Shown here: positions 43,760-54,515 of the stretch, one piece after another
Layout: the number at the start of each line of letters is the position of its first letter
How positions within the stretch are numbered: the stretch's first letter is position 1
Source of the DNA: Elasticomyces elasticus
Taxonomy: Eukaryota; Ascomycota; Dothideomycetes; Mycosphaerellales; Teratosphaeriaceae
NCBI GenBank assembly: GCA_035926095.1
Contig: JAVRQT010000022.1
Span: forward strand, 1 to 64,000
DNA: 64,000 nucleotides
Direction of reading: 5' to 3'
The notes under the pieces: model-generated
The model's database searches: none
What the model was told of the DNA's origin: nothing
The model's input: only the letters and a program-made list of their open reading frames with translations
Program-made: the position numbers and the translations under genes

Positions 43760-44901
43760 GATGAATGAGTGGTGTTGTTAGTGTCGTGGTTGATAGTTAT
43801 GTGTCGTTGAGAAGAAGTTGATTGTTGAGTGAGTGAGTGAGCAGTGAACGAGTCTAGCCTTGAGGTGTTGGGGACCGATGCTGCTACCCGTGTGAATGAC
43901 GCGAAACCGTGGTATTAGCGCGTCAAGTCTGTGTAACGTGGAAGGAGCGAGCGAAGATACAGACTGTGAATGATTCCAATAATTGCATCTGCTTCTGGGT
44001 TCAGCATAATCAAGACCTGTATGGCTTGTGGGCGTCAATTTGTGATAAACTCCATTCACATGGCAACAAGCTTCAATCAGTGGTCACATTGCGAAGGCTC
44101 TCACGCACCCTTGACTCTTCGCCGCGAAGCAGATGCTGCAATCATGGAAAATCGTACTCGTGTCTCCCTTGGGTATGTGCCGCAAGCTGCCTCCCAACTC
44201 GCACAATTGCTTTCGATATCATGGGTACAGTCTGCTTTCACGGTTTTGGATCGAGAGTCACACACTATGATGCATTCACCCTCATCTCACCTTGATCCGC
44301 TGTGCCCAATGGCGCACCATCATTTGGGATTTCGACTAATCTCCTCTTCACATGTCTTGAGTGCGCCCTGCAACCCATGTTGAATGGCACACCAACTCTG
44401 CCACAATGTATCAGTCGGATCTCGCTGGTGGACTGCGGTGTGCGTGCGGAATCCACCAGTCTCAACACTGGCCCACCAGCAGTCGGACACTGTGGAACTC
44501 TGGTGGCTTGGAGGATGGTGAGGCGTTGGATGTTCTGGTTCAGAGCGAAGCAATCTGACGAGGCACGCGAGGAAAGCAAAAGTGGAGTCTTGGTCCGTGC
44601 ATTCACGCTTTGGCCAGCAACATTCTGACATCGGGTCGTCTACATCTTCATCACACAAACCATCTCGAAGGTCTAAACTAATGAATTTTGGATCGTTCTG
44701 ATTAGCAGCAGGACCTAGAGAAGTCATCAGCGTTCACAGCACTCTTCAGGACCGCCTTCGCCTCCCGTTCCATCGCACTGGTATCCACGATGTCAAATGA
44801 CCGCACCACAGCTGCAAAGGGTCCCGAGCTGCTACTTTAGAGTGTAGGTCGAGCTGAAGAGCCCCATCGGAGTAGAATCTGCATAACTTCAGTGGCTATC
44901 G
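43760..44901. other. Divergent intergenic region, no gene called
   Basis: This region separates MYND copy D (minus) from the HET gene (plus). Overlapping frames at 44265-44727 on both strands reach 135 codons but have no domain. The left end holds the conserved block described separately. Confidence 0.45.
43911..43943 (-). promoter_or_regulatory. Conserved upstream block of MYND copy D
   Basis: GGTATTAGCGCGTCA at 43911-43925 and the following TCTGTGTAACGTG match the block upstream of copy B (23812-23843). It begins 152 bp upstream of the start codon. A GAGT microsatellite at about 43828-43843 lies between it and the gene. Confidence 0.6.
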
Positions 44902-46701
44902 ATGGGACCCAAGTTGATCGCGGATGTCGAAATGACACCGTGTGCATGGCAGCAGGCAACGTATCTGCACACTCCTCTTCGAAACCCTAGCCAAGAGATC
45001 AGATTACTCCATCTGTACTCGGGCCAGCAGAACGATACAATAAGCTGCACAGTCGAAGTATGCCGCGTTGAAGAAGCCCCTGCTTTCCACGCAATCTCAT
45101 ACACGTGAGTTTGCGTGAATCATTCTGGTGATATGGTTACTGATGAACCGTTACAAGCCAGCTGGGGCTCAGCTGAGGAACAAATAGCCATCTTAGTAGA
45201 TCAGAAGTTGTTCTTAGTTCGCAAGAATTGTCACTACGCTCTGTGGCAAGCACGCCTCCATCACGCACCGTGCTATGTTTGGATAGACTCGATTTGCATC
45301 CGACAAGTTGACATCTTAGAGAAAAGCAAGCAAGTTGCATTCATGGGCGACATATACCGCACCGCGACTATCGTTCTTGCGTGCGTGGGACCTCATGACG
45401 AGCACAGCCGCATCCTGGTGGATCTGCCTCTGGACGTAGGAATAAGCCTCGACAGTGCCAGCGCAGACAAGATATCTCTTGACGACGGAGAAAAGTGGGA
45501 AGACTGGATTATGAGCAAGGACAAGCAATTATTGACACGAGTGTGCCACGCAATCTACGAGTTCGGAGAAAGACCTTACTGGTATCGCCTTTGGATCGTG
45601 CAAGAGCTTTTCGAGGCTCGCAAAGTCGAAGTCCTGTGCGGAGAATCGCGCCTTGACTATTGGATTGTGGGACAGGTTGTTGGAATCTACTTACACACCT
45701 CGATCGTTATTCCAAATCGAGACGAGATACATTGGGAAGTGCCATACTATGGTATGTCTGCATTCGAGACCGTTGCCACTGCGGTCCTCATAGCTCCCGC
45801 CCCTGTCACTTCAGGATTGACGGACGTATGGCGCCTGCATTGTGAGGATCCTCGTGATCGCATATACGGCATGCTGCGGCTATTCCAGTGGTCTCCTCCT
45901 GAAGTGAAACCTGTCCCGGATTACGCTAGACCTGCTGTAGACCTTGCGATGGCTATTCTGGACTCTGTAGGATGCTTTGCGCAGGCTTCCACGTTGCTCT
46001 GGGCTCTAAAGATGAATTGGCGAGATCGTTCATTACGGCGGCTCGAGCAACAGCGCGGAGAAGGACTACTACCGTCTCGTCACCCTGGCTTCCAAAAACT
46101 TACAATGAATGTGGACATTTGCTACGCTGCCAGAATAGCGCAAGACGAGCACGGTATACTCACTGTAAGGAGGGACTCAAGACTGTCTGATGACATGCTT
46201 GCATCGGGTGAGGCCTATATACCTGGAAAAGCGCTACACAGTGTGTCGCCTTCCCGCCAACCGATCCCGCTTGTAGCGACAGGTATCAAGGCTTTCTTTG
46301 TGCCTTCCAACGTTCAGGTAGGCGATATACTTGTCGAGGATGAGGGTCTTTCGCTCGAGAAAGTGGATGGATGCTTGATGGTTCTACGGCAGCGAAGCGA
46401 GACAGTTTACGAATTCGTCGGGCCTGCCTCCATCGCGCAAGGGTACCACACTCGGTTCTTCACCCACTGCGAGTGCTTTCCGAATGCCGATGGGACTGCG
46501 TTCAATGGTCCCACGCTGCAGATCTCGATCAGCAAGCTCGATCTTGTCTTACTTCTGGCTAGACGTGAATGCGAAGAGGATCATTTGGAGTACCTGTCGT
46601 ACGATTGGCCATGCAAAGGATCGTTACTAGAGCAGCATGAGGTTCGTGGCAGGCTACTGCCGTCGTTACCGCACTTTGTGGACGAGCACATTCCGCCTTG
46701 A
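44902..46701 (+). CDS. Heterokaryon incompatibility (HET) domain protein
   Basis: Two exons, 44902-45104 and 45162-46701 (580 aa). The 57-nt intron (GTGAGT...GCCAG) splits the hallmark AISYTW motif and must be removed to complete it. HET-domain landmarks: IRLLHLYSG (about 30), AISYTWGS (64-71), HAPCYVWIDSICIRQVD (about 108-124), FMGDIYRTATIVLACVG, and RPYWYRLWIVQEL. After about residue 210 follow EDPRDRIYGMLRLF and a C-terminal region ending GDILVEDEGLSL and YEFVGPASIAQGY, as usual in this family. HET proteins trigger cell death on contact between incompatible partners; the domain is TIR-related. Whether this copy is an active incompatibility gene cannot be told. Confidence 0.92.
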
Positions 46702-46799
46702 TAGATTGATGCATGTCCTGGACTCTTCAGGCGAGGAGAAATGAATGTTGATACATATTGCGATTCTAGAACTGCTATCAGATTTGTCTGTGACTCTGA

Positions 46800-49700
46800 C
46801 TACTCGTCCATCTCATCACCGCCAGTCGCCTGCAAGCGTTCGACGAACTCCTTCGCAAATGTCTTCACTCTCTCAACGGTCTTCGGCCCGCCCTCCTTTT
46901 CCTCAAACTCCAGCCATCGCTTGAACACAAACTTCGCTCTCCGCTTCTTCATCTTCTGTGCAGTCATGCGCTCATACAGTGTCCGTATCTGCTCCTTTGC
47001 CTCCAGCTTCTCATCTGCGGTGGTGATCTGACTAAGTCGTGATCGTTCAAGGTCGACCCACATGTCCCAGCCCGAACTCCACGTCGGCCACTGCTCGATA
47101 AGAGTCTCGAAGATCGTGCGACCTCGCTCAGGATCGCCTTGAGAAGAGTGAAATTCCAGTCCAGCAAACTTGGCAGTCAGCGGGCGGTTCTTCTCCTTCG
47201 GTATCGACTGCAGAGCTCGTGACAGCATTGATCGGCCTCGCGCAGGATCCTTCATGTTGCCCATCAGGAAGGTAGCGTAGTTCAGCCAGACATCCGGGCT
47301 TGCGCGGAAAGCCTTATTCGCCACAATGCGCTCGAAGATTGCGTCGGCCCGGCCATATTTGCCAGAGTCAATGTAGATTGATGCCAGCTTCTCGTGCATC
47401 TCCAGCGGATCTTGCACTTGACAAGCCTGCTTGAAGATCTCCTCTACGCGCTCATCATCGCCATACTCGACCTCGAGGTTCATGCATGCAATCCAGATGT
47501 TGGCCTTCTCTTCCGTCTCACGGATGTGTATCGTGCGGAGGGCGCGTTCAGCAATGTCGCGAGCCTTCTGTATCTCGCTCAATTGCAGCTGGAAAGCCAT
47601 ATACTGGATCCACAGGCCAGAGTTGTTGGGCTGGCCGAGTAGCTGCCGCTCAAAGTCGCTGACACTGCGTGGACCGTACTTGTCCAGATCACCAGTCATA
47701 TCGACCTTGATCTCTGGCTTCTTGTTCTTGCGTTTCTTGGTAGCTGCTGTGTCTGGCTCAGAGTCGGACACATTGCCGTTAGTAGCAGCACCGAAGCTCT
47801 CGCCAGTCCAGTCGAAGCCTGCCGTCTTCAGCCCCGACGTTGGCTTGGCAGGCACATCTCCATCAACATCCATCTCGTCAGCCTGCTCACCCTCATCATC
47901 GCTTTGAACATCCCGCTCATCCTCAACCTCCACGCCACCATCCGCGCTCACGCTGTCCTCATCATCATCGTCATCACCGAGCTCAACACCTTCGCCTTCA
48001 CTCTCGTCCTCCATCTCCTCATCCTCATCATCAATATCAGCAAAATATGTAGCCTTCAACCCCAAACTAATCTTCCTCGCCTTAACATCCACACTCAACA
48101 CCTTAGCCTTCACCACATCCCCCTCGCTATACAACTTCCTCGCATCCTGCACCCGCTTAGCAGCCATCTCGCTCCGATGACACAAGCCCGAAAGCTTCGG
48201 CAAGGTATCATCAATATCAATGAAAGCCCCAAACTCCTCGACCTTCCTCACTTTGCCCGTGATGGTTGTCCCAACAGTCAAATCATTAATCCCCTGCGGT
48301 GGCGTATAATGCTCATCCACATGCGAAGCCTTCAAACTAAGCTGCACCACTTTCGCATCAACATCCACAGCCAAGATCCTCCCCGTAACCAATTGATCGA
48401 CCTCAACCAAACTCTTCCAATCCTTAACATACTTATCACTCAAATCCGCAATCTTAACCATCGCATCCACCTTCCCACTCAACGCAACGATAACCCCCCG
48501 ATCACCCACATGCTTGATAAACCCGCGCACCAGTTGCCCAGCCTTCACCTGACCAATATCGCCGATCTGCGCATCCCTAACCGGCAAACTCGAACTCAAC
48601 ACCTTCGACGCCCGCAAACTAAGCCACACCCTCTTATTCGGCAAATCAACATCCACCACACAAACCCTTACAATATCATTCTTGCTATACCTCCCCAAAT
48701 CCACCTCCTCGAAATCATCGCTCAACTCAACCAACGGCACAGGCCCAGCCAAAGAATCCGACAACTGCACCGTCAACCCCCTCTCAGAAACCTTCGTAAC
48801 CCGTCCAGGCAACACCTGCCCAGCCGAAACATCCGCAAGCGTCAACGCAACTTGCTCCGTCCCCATCTTAGCAGTCAAATCCAGTCTCCCCGTCGCAAGA
48901 TCAACATTCTTAACCATAACTCTCAACGCACTCCCAAACGGGAAATTCTTCTCCAACTTCTGCAACATCCCAGCATCATTGCTCAAATCCATCAACGCCA
49001 CCCGTCCCCTCACATTCGGGCTCAAATTAACCCAAATACAATCCTCAGCATGGTTGTTCACAAACGCCACCTGCATACTGCCAATCTGAACCGTATCCAG
49101 CGTCAATAAATCCTCGCTCCCCTCGACAACCCTACTAGGCTTAGCACTAAGCTCAAAAACCGGCGCCTTACTTTGGCGATGACTAATAGGCAAGAACCGA
49201 TGACTTCTCGCGTCGTGCACGCCCAAAACCTTAACCTCCAACTCCTCATTCGGCTTAAACCTCTGCAACGGCGCCTTCGTATTCCCCACCCTCTCCCAGT
49301 CATCAAAAACCTCACTAACATCCACACGACCCTGCACTCCATCCGCAAGCCTAACATTCAACTGCGTAGCCTTCACACTCGCAACATGAGCTTTAACCAC
49401 CATTCCCATCTTCACTCCTTCCCCAACAACCACTTTCTCTTTCTTCGCCGCACCCACATCCTCCGTCTGCTCCCTCAGGCTCAACACAAACCTCTCCTTC
49501 CCGGAATCCACACTCATCACCCACGCAAACACAGTCTGATCCTTCACCAGTCCAAACCCAGGCACCCCAACCATCTCAGCCGAAACCTGGCTCTTAGGAA
49601 CCAATCCCACAATCCCATTCCCAAACTCGACAAACACACCCTCGGGCGCCACGTTCCGGACAAAACCAACCACTTTCCCGCCCTCCTTCACATCGCCAAA

Positions 49701-52184
49701 CGAGCGCACGAGCCTCTTCTCCTTGGCAGCCTTGACAAGACTTCCCGTGTCACTAAGCAGCACTTGCCTGCTCCTCTCCAACTTCCCAAGTACAACCAAC
49801 TCGGACATCTTCTGCCCAACCCTAACCCTCTTCAACGCCCCCTCAGCCTTCGTCTGTGCCCCATCAGCCAAATGCCCAAGTCTAATAACCCCCCTCAACC
49901 CATTCTCCAGATCAACCATCACGCTCTCAGCACCTTTCTCCGTGACCGTACCATCCACAACCATACCCCCCTCCACCCCCTCCCAAGCCTCCACCTGCTC
50001 CTCGCTAAACGACTCAACAGTCTTACAACTAACCTTCATCTCCTCCCTCCCAGCATCAACACTCACCACATGCACGTTAATCGTCTGCCCCACCCTAAAA
50101 TGCTCCTCAACCTTCTCAATAAACCCCTCGCTCATCTCCGCCGCGGGCAAATACGCGCGCACGTTGCCGAAAAACTGCACCACAGCTCCTGTACTCATAG
50201 TCTTGACAACCGTGCCCTTGGATTCCATGCCAGCCTCTAACCCCTCATAACTCTTCCAGATCGCTGTCCCCTCATCGTTGATAAGTGACTTCTTGAGCGT
50301 AAGTCTCAGATGCCTCTTCTCCAGGTCCACAGACAATACCCTGGCTTTGACGCTCACACCCTCCCTGTATTTCCGCTCCGGATGCTGCAACGCGGCATCA
50401 CTGAGGTGCACCTCGGGCACCAACCCCGTAACACCCTCGGAGATCTTGACAAGGACACCCGTAATCCCGCTTTTACCACCTAAAATCAACCTCTCCACCA
50501 CTCCACTGACAACCTCCCCAACCTCCAGATCCTCCAACCTCAAATAAGTCTGCTCCAACGTACTCTGCTTCAAACTCACATAATAAAGCCCATCCAACGG
50601 ATTATAACTCATAACCCTCACCCTATGCAAAGAACCCAATTCATACTTCCCCGCCGAAGAAGACAAGACATCAATCCTCGCATCCGAGATCTGGGAAATA
50701 TGCGCGAAAGCCCTCCCACCCTCAGGCAGAGAAAAGAACAAGCCCCTCTCGGGCAGCACAAACACCACCTTAGCCTCCTCCACAACCGTACTCAACTTCA
50801 ATCCCTGCTCCACCCCCTCCGCTTGACTCCGCTGTCTCGGGGAGGCATTCTCAGCCAATTTCCCCACGGGCGGCGGAAGCGCAAGAGCACCCTCCAGCAG
50901 ACTCACACCCACCTTTCTCGCCCCGTCATCGCTGGGGAGAGTCCAGATTATGCGTCCTTTCACCTTGGAACCGATCTTGTATTTGGCAGCAAGATCTACG
51001 GCCTTCCCATCTCCCGCAGCAGCGGCGCCGGCATGGATAATATCAGCACTAACCTCAACCATCCCCATGATTTTCCCCGCTACGCCTCCTGCTCCTGAGT
51101 CCACTACCAGGATGTTGACTGCGGTGCCGGGAAGAAAAGCATCGATGACAGGAGCTTCGTTCACGACAGGAGCTTTGGTATCTTTTTCCCCTGTGCCGAG
51201 GGCGGAGAAGCGCGAGGCGTCGGGACTAAGCTTGAGAACCTTTCCATTACTTCCTTTGCCGGTGACCAGGCAGAGCATGGTCTGGCCTTCTTGGACAGAG
51301 TCGAGGGGGTACGCAGGCCCGAGTTCTTTTTTACTCACAAAGCCCTTCACGTCTGAGCTCGAGGCAGAGAGCCCGAGATCCATGACCAAGCCATGGTCTT
51401 CTACACTCCGCACGGAAGCCTGGAGGGTACTGTTCACTACCACGCTTTCCGCATCCAATCCGCCGTTGACGTCCTGCGGAGACAGGGTAAGGGAGATATG
51501 TCGTTTATCCCTCCCTCCCTCTGCGCTTGAAGAGGGGGAAGAAGTGGACGTCACAGTCGCACGAAGCCATTGTCCGATGTGAAAGAGTTGTTTCAGATCC
51601 ACATCCTCTGTTTCTTGTCCCGCTTCGTAGGCAGCGAGAAGGTGTTCGAGTCGGGAGGTGATGGTCGGGGAGATGGCGGTGATGGGAACGTAGCCCGTGA
51701 GGTTATTAGGTAGTGACAACGCGATGTCTTTGCCCGTGATAGCGCTCACGTGCCCCAGGACCTGAGATCCCACGACCAGGGTTTTGTAACTGAGACCTTG
51801 GATTTTGATCCCGGAGCCCTCGACCTTTGGTTTCCCATCCTTCTTCTTGCTAAACTCCTTCTTCTTCACCACCTTCACAGGCTTCTCGTCCTCAGAAAAC
51901 AACTCCGCCTCCTCATCCTCCAGTCCCGGAGCCTTCTGACCCGTCTCAGCTTCAAAAAGTACATCCCGATCCGCCTGAGCCCTTATCTGCTTCCTCTCAA
52001 TCGGCGTCAACACGCTCCCGCCTCCTCGCGGGAACGAGCGGTCTTCGGCCTGCAAGACGGATTTCACCACTGCCTTCTGCGCATCCTTCTTGCCATCGTG
52101 CGTTTTGGGTGTGCGTTTGTCCTCGGCTTTCGCTTTTTTAACCGGTCGCTCGTCGGTGACGGCTTTGCGTTTGAGGGCCGCCAT
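46800..52184 (-). CDS. RRP5: rRNA biogenesis protein RRP5
   Basis: Single exon, 1794 aa from ATG 52184 (MAALKRKAVTDERPVKKAKA). RRP5 binds pre-rRNA and is needed for early cleavages leading to both 18S and 5.8S rRNA in the nucleolus. The basic N-terminus is followed by a long array of S1 RNA-binding repeats (e.g. VGSQVLGHVSAITGKDIALS, VGTTITGKVRKVEEFGAFI). An acidic linker follows near residues 1400-1480 (DDEDEEMEDESEGEG). The C-terminal HAT/TPR repeats include FERQLLGQPNNSGLWIQYMAF and ending FEEKEGGPKTVERVKTFAKEF. Between about 48040 and 50250 the coding strand is markedly G-rich and C-poor. Long plus-strand frames inside the gene are shadows. Divergent from CDT2 across 201 bp. Confidence 0.96.
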   Translation of the reverse strand: MAALKRKAVTDERPVKKAKAEDKRTPKTHDGKKDAQKAVVKSVLQAEDRSFPRGGGSVLTPIERKQIRAQADRDVLFEAETGQKAPGLEDEEAELFSEDEKPVKVVKKKEFSKKKDGKPKVEGSGIKIQGLSYKTLVVGSQVLGHVSAITGKDIALSLPNNLTGYVPITAISPTITSRLEHLLAAYEAGQETEDVDLKQLFHIGQWLRATVTSTSSPSSSAEGGRDKRHISLTLSPQDVNGGLDAESVVVNSTLQASVRSVEDHGLVMDLGLSASSSDVKGFVSKKELGPAYPLDSVQEGQTMLCLVTGKGSNGKVLKLSPDASRFSALGTGEKDTKAPVVNEAPVIDAFLPGTAVNILVVDSGAGGVAGKIMGMVEVSADIIHAGAAAAGDGKAVDLAAKYKIGSKVKGRIIWTLPSDDGARKVGVSLLEGALALPPPVGKLAENASPRQRSQAEGVEQGLKLSTVVEEAKVVFVLPERGLFFSLPEGGRAFAHISQISDARIDVLSSSAGKYELGSLHRVRVMSYNPLDGLYYVSLKQSTLEQTYLRLEDLEVGEVVSGVVERLILGGKSGITGVLVKISEGVTGLVPEVHLSDAALQHPERKYREGVSVKARVLSVDLEKRHLRLTLKKSLINDEGTAIWKSYEGLEAGMESKGTVVKTMSTGAVVQFFGNVRAYLPAAEMSEGFIEKVEEHFRVGQTINVHVVSVDAGREEMKVSCKTVESFSEEQVEAWEGVEGGMVVDGTVTEKGAESVMVDLENGLRGVIRLGHLADGAQTKAEGALKRVRVGQKMSELVVLGKLERSRQVLLSDTGSLVKAAKEKRLVRSFGDVKEGGKVVGFVRNVAPEGVFVEFGNGIVGLVPKSQVSAEMVGVPGFGLVKDQTVFAWVMSVDSGKERFVLSLREQTEDVGAAKKEKVVVGEGVKMGMVVKAHVASVKATQLNVRLADGVQGRVDVSEVFDDWERVGNTKAPLQRFKPNEELEVKVLGVHDARSHRFLPISHRQSKAPVFELSAKPSRVVEGSEDLLTLDTVQIGSMQVAFVNNHAEDCIWVNLSPNVRGRVALMDLSNDAGMLQKLEKNFPFGSALRVMVKNVDLATGRLDLTAKMGTEQVALTLADVSAGQVLPGRVTKVSERGLTVQLSDSLAGPVPLVELSDDFEEVDLGRYSKNDIVRVCVVDVDLPNKRVWLSLRASKVLSSSLPVRDAQIGDIGQVKAGQLVRGFIKHVGDRGVIVALSGKVDAMVKIADLSDKYVKDWKSLVEVDQLVTGRILAVDVDAKVVQLSLKASHVDEHYTPPQGINDLTVGTTITGKVRKVEEFGAFIDIDDTLPKLSGLCHRSEMAAKRVQDARKLYSEGDVVKAKVLSVDVKARKISLGLKATYFADIDDEDEEMEDESEGEGVELGDDDDDEDSVSADGGVEVEDERDVQSDDEGEQADEMDVDGDVPAKPTSGLKTAGFDWTGESFGAATNGNVSDSEPDTAATKKRKNKKPEIKVDMTGDLDKYGPRSVSDFERQLLGQPNNSGLWIQYMAFQLQLSEIQKARDIAERALRTIHIRETEEKANIWIACMNLEVEYGDDERVEEIFKQACQVQDPLEMHEKLASIYIDSGKYGRADAIFERIVANKAFRASPDVWLNYATFLMGNMKDPARGRSMLSRALQSIPKEKNRPLTAKFAGLEFHSSQGDPERGRTIFETLIEQWPTWSSGWDMWVDLERSRLSQITTADEKLEAKEQIRTLYERMTAQKMKKRRAKFVFKRWLEFEEKEGGPKTVERVKTFAKEFVERLQATGGDEMDE

Positions 52185-52385
52185 CGTCGAATCTGTTTGG
52201 AGACTTTTTTGGGCGATGGAGGTTCTAAAATTTCGAGGTCTGGAAGAGAAAGATCGGATTAGATTGCGTCTGCGGATCTGATTCCGTGGGGCAAAAAGCG
52301 CGCTAGTGCGGCGCGTCACCTCTCAACGCGTCCTCGACCACACACTTCCTCTGACACTTAGCCTCCTCGACAGCAGCAGCAAACC
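52185..52385. promoter_or_regulatory. Bidirectional promoter RRP5/CDT2
   Basis: 201 bp separate the two start codons. It is rich in GCGC words and contains one exact ACGCGT box on the CDT2 side (described separately). Confidence 0.65.
52326..52331 (+). promoter_or_regulatory. ACGCGT (MluI cell-cycle box) upstream of CDT2
   Basis: An exact ACGCGT lies 55-60 bp upstream of the CDT2 start codon. In yeasts this box binds MBF (Swi6/Cdc10 type), which drives G1/S genes, and fission-yeast cdt2 is reported as an MBF target. One short box can occur by chance. Confidence 0.45.
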
Positions 52386-54515
52386 ATGGCCGAACTACCC
52401 TTCTTCTCCTCCCAAACCAGTATCTACGATACCCACGCCATCACCGACCAAGAGAACCTCGCTTCTTCTCCGCCACCTAATCTACGATCGAGTAGCTTGA
52501 AGCAGCGCAAACCTCCTACCGTGACGCCGAAACGGTTTACCAAGTTCTTTACTCCAAGAGCGTCTTCCGCTTCAACGCGCAGGCAGAGTAAAGCGGGTAG
52601 ACAGCTACGGGATATCACGAAGAATGGCGTGAATCAGCGACGACGAGGGGAGGTGTTGGTACAGGATGATATGTTGCGGCATTTACAGGCTGATGAGTTG
52701 GCTATAGGACGGCCGGTGAAGAGGAGGAGAGTGGAGGAGGAGAAAGTGGATCTGGGTTTGAGTAGTTCGCCGCCGCAGCTGCAGTCGTCGCCGCTTAAAC
52801 GGGTGCAGTTTGTGGGTCAGATTGACATTCTGGAAGATGAACCCGCATCACCAAGTTTGACTGCTTCGGACGCCGACGATGAGCTCCCTGGGTTACTGGA
52901 GGCTCTACAGCCCTTCCCTCAGCCAATCCGTCGACTTCGCGGCTGCAACAACCCAACCAGACAAGTCCTCGAACGATCCTTCGGCGGCCACCCAGCTCTC
53001 TCCCAAGGCCCACGAGCAAATCAACACTGCTCTCCTTGGCAATCCTCCACCGCGAGCTTCGTCTCCACCCCACAGGACATCCACTCCTTCCGCCCCGGAA
53101 CCGCAATCCCCTTCTGCACCACACCCTGCCACACCAATTCCCTCGTCGCCATCGGAGACGAAGAGGGCTCGGTTCGTCTCCTGGACACCTCCCCAACTAC
53201 CTCCTTCTCCACCGCCCATCTGAATATCCAGGTACACAGGAATGCCGTCATGGACCTTGCCTTTTCATCCGACGACTACTTACTAGCGACCGCCTCCGGA
53301 GACCAAACGTCAAGGGTAGTGGATATGCATACTCAGCAGATCCTCTGCGTGTTATCCGGACACGGTAGTAGCGTGAAACAAGTCCGTTTCCAGCCAAATG
53401 CCGGCAACAACGTCTTAACGACCAGCTCACGGGACGGAACAGTGCAGCTCTGGGACCTTCGGTGTTCGGAACGGGGCTCGATGTCTACTCTCCGGATCGG
53501 ACAGCGCAAAGGTTTGAACGAAGACGGGCACGCGGAAGAACCATCGATCCGCTACCCCCGCTCCAGCCTCCGTGTCGGTCCCGCGCATCGGTCCACTAAA
53601 GGGACGGGGACGAAAAGCCCCAGCACGCAGAACAGCGAGGATTCCGCGGTGTCTATAACAGCGATAGAGCATCTGCCTCATGGCCGCGAGCACCTTCTCG
53701 TCACAGCCTCCGAACTCAGTGCGTCAGTAAAGCTCTGGGATCTAAGAAACGCGGGGAGGAGAGGGGATCCGGTGCCTTTGGCCTCTACGCCTCTGCCCGA
53801 GAGCCATCGCCGGACGCGGAATTACGGTGTTTCCTCCTTGGCTCTCTCGGGGGATGGCGCACGGCTGTACACACTCTGCAAAGACGCCACAATCTACGCG
53901 TATAGTACCAACCACCTCGTTCTTGGCAATGCGCTGGAGATGAGCGAGGGAAGTAAGAGGGGGAGGATGGGAAAGGAGGCGAAAGTTGGATTGGGAGCGT
54001 TGTATGGATTTAGACATGCTGGGTTGACGACGGGGAGTTTCTACGTTAAACTTGCTGTACGAGCTGCGAAGGGGGATAAGGGGGAGGTCTTGGCTGTGGG
54101 GAGTGGGAGTGGGACGCCTGTTCTCTTCCCTACGGACGAGAGACACTTTCCGCGCCGCCGCCATACTGCCGCCGAACAACTGCTTGAGGACGACGAAGGT
54201 GACGGAGACGACCTACCCTCCGCACCATCCAGAACAATGACCGTCCCGTCGGTGGTGGGTGAGACCTCAGATCTCCCGATTTATGAGCAGGGGACTGCTC
54301 TAGTGAGAGGCCACGAGAGTGATAGGGAGGTTACGGCGGTGACGTGGACGCATGATGGGGATTTGGTTACTGTGGGGGACGACTTTACGGCGCGGTGCTG
54401 GAGGGAGGATGGTGGGGCTGCGAGGAATTTGAGGGGCTGTGGGGAGGGAGGGGGGAGGAGATGGGGGCACGGGTGGGCGGACGTTGGGAGGGCATGGGAC
54501 GAGGTTGATTGCTGA
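52386..54515 (+). CDS. CDT2: WD40 substrate receptor Cdt2 of CRL4 ubiquitin ligase
   Basis: Single exon, 709 aa, ATG 52386 in an AACCATGG context. The Lys/Arg-rich disordered N-terminus (about 1-200) includes KRRRVEEEK. A WD40 propeller follows: NSLVAIGDEEGSVRLLDTS, HRNAVMDLAFSSDDYLLATASGDQTSRVVD, GHGSSVKQVRFQP, TSSRDGTVQLWDLR, LVTASELSASVKLWDLR, YGVSSLALSGDGARLYTLCKDATIYAYS, and VTAVTWTHDGDLVTVGDDFTARCWRE at the end. Motif order and a long insertion after the fourth blade match Cdt2. The protein directs CRL4 to destroy Cdt1, Spd1-type and Set8-type proteins on PCNA in S phase and after damage. The last 30 codons are extremely G-rich. Confidence 0.88.
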   Translation: MAELPFFSSQTSIYDTHAITDQENLASSPPPNLRSSSLKQRKPPTVTPKRFTKFFTPRASSASTRRQSKAGRQLRDITKNGVNQRRRGEVLVQDDMLRHLQADELAIGRPVKRRRVEEEKVDLGLSSSPPQLQSSPLKRVQFVGQIDILEDEPASPSLTASDADDELPGLLEALQPFPQPIRRLRGCNNPTRQVLERSFGGHPALSQGPRANQHCSPWQSSTASFVSTPQDIHSFRPGTAIPFCTTPCHTNSLVAIGDEEGSVRLLDTSPTTSFSTAHLNIQVHRNAVMDLAFSSDDYLLATASGDQTSRVVDMHTQQILCVLSGHGSSVKQVRFQPNAGNNVLTTSSRDGTVQLWDLRCSERGSMSTLRIGQRKGLNEDGHAEEPSIRYPRSSLRVGPAHRSTKGTGTKSPSTQNSEDSAVSITAIEHLPHGREHLLVTASELSASVKLWDLRNAGRRGDPVPLASTPLPESHRRTRNYGVSSLALSGDGARLYTLCKDATIYAYSTNHLVLGNALEMSEGSKRGRMGKEAKVGLGALYGFRHAGLTTGSFYVKLAVRAAKGDKGEVLAVGSGSGTPVLFPTDERHFPRRRHTAAEQLLEDDEGDGDDLPSAPSRTMTVPSVVGETSDLPIYEQGTALVRGHESDREVTAVTWTHDGDLVTVGDDFTARCWREDGGAARNLRGCGEGGGRRWGHGWADVGRAWDEVDC

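Noticed and set aside
44265..44727. Overlapping frames on both strands between MYND copy D and the HET gene
   Set aside because: No domain in either; mutual overlap suggests chance frames.
47904..50240. Plus-strand open frames of 401 and 355 codons inside RRP5
   Set aside because: They lie antisense to a clearly conserved 1794-aa protein, have abnormal His/Pro/Leu/Arg composition and no domain; the G-poor plus strand simply lacks TAG and TGA.
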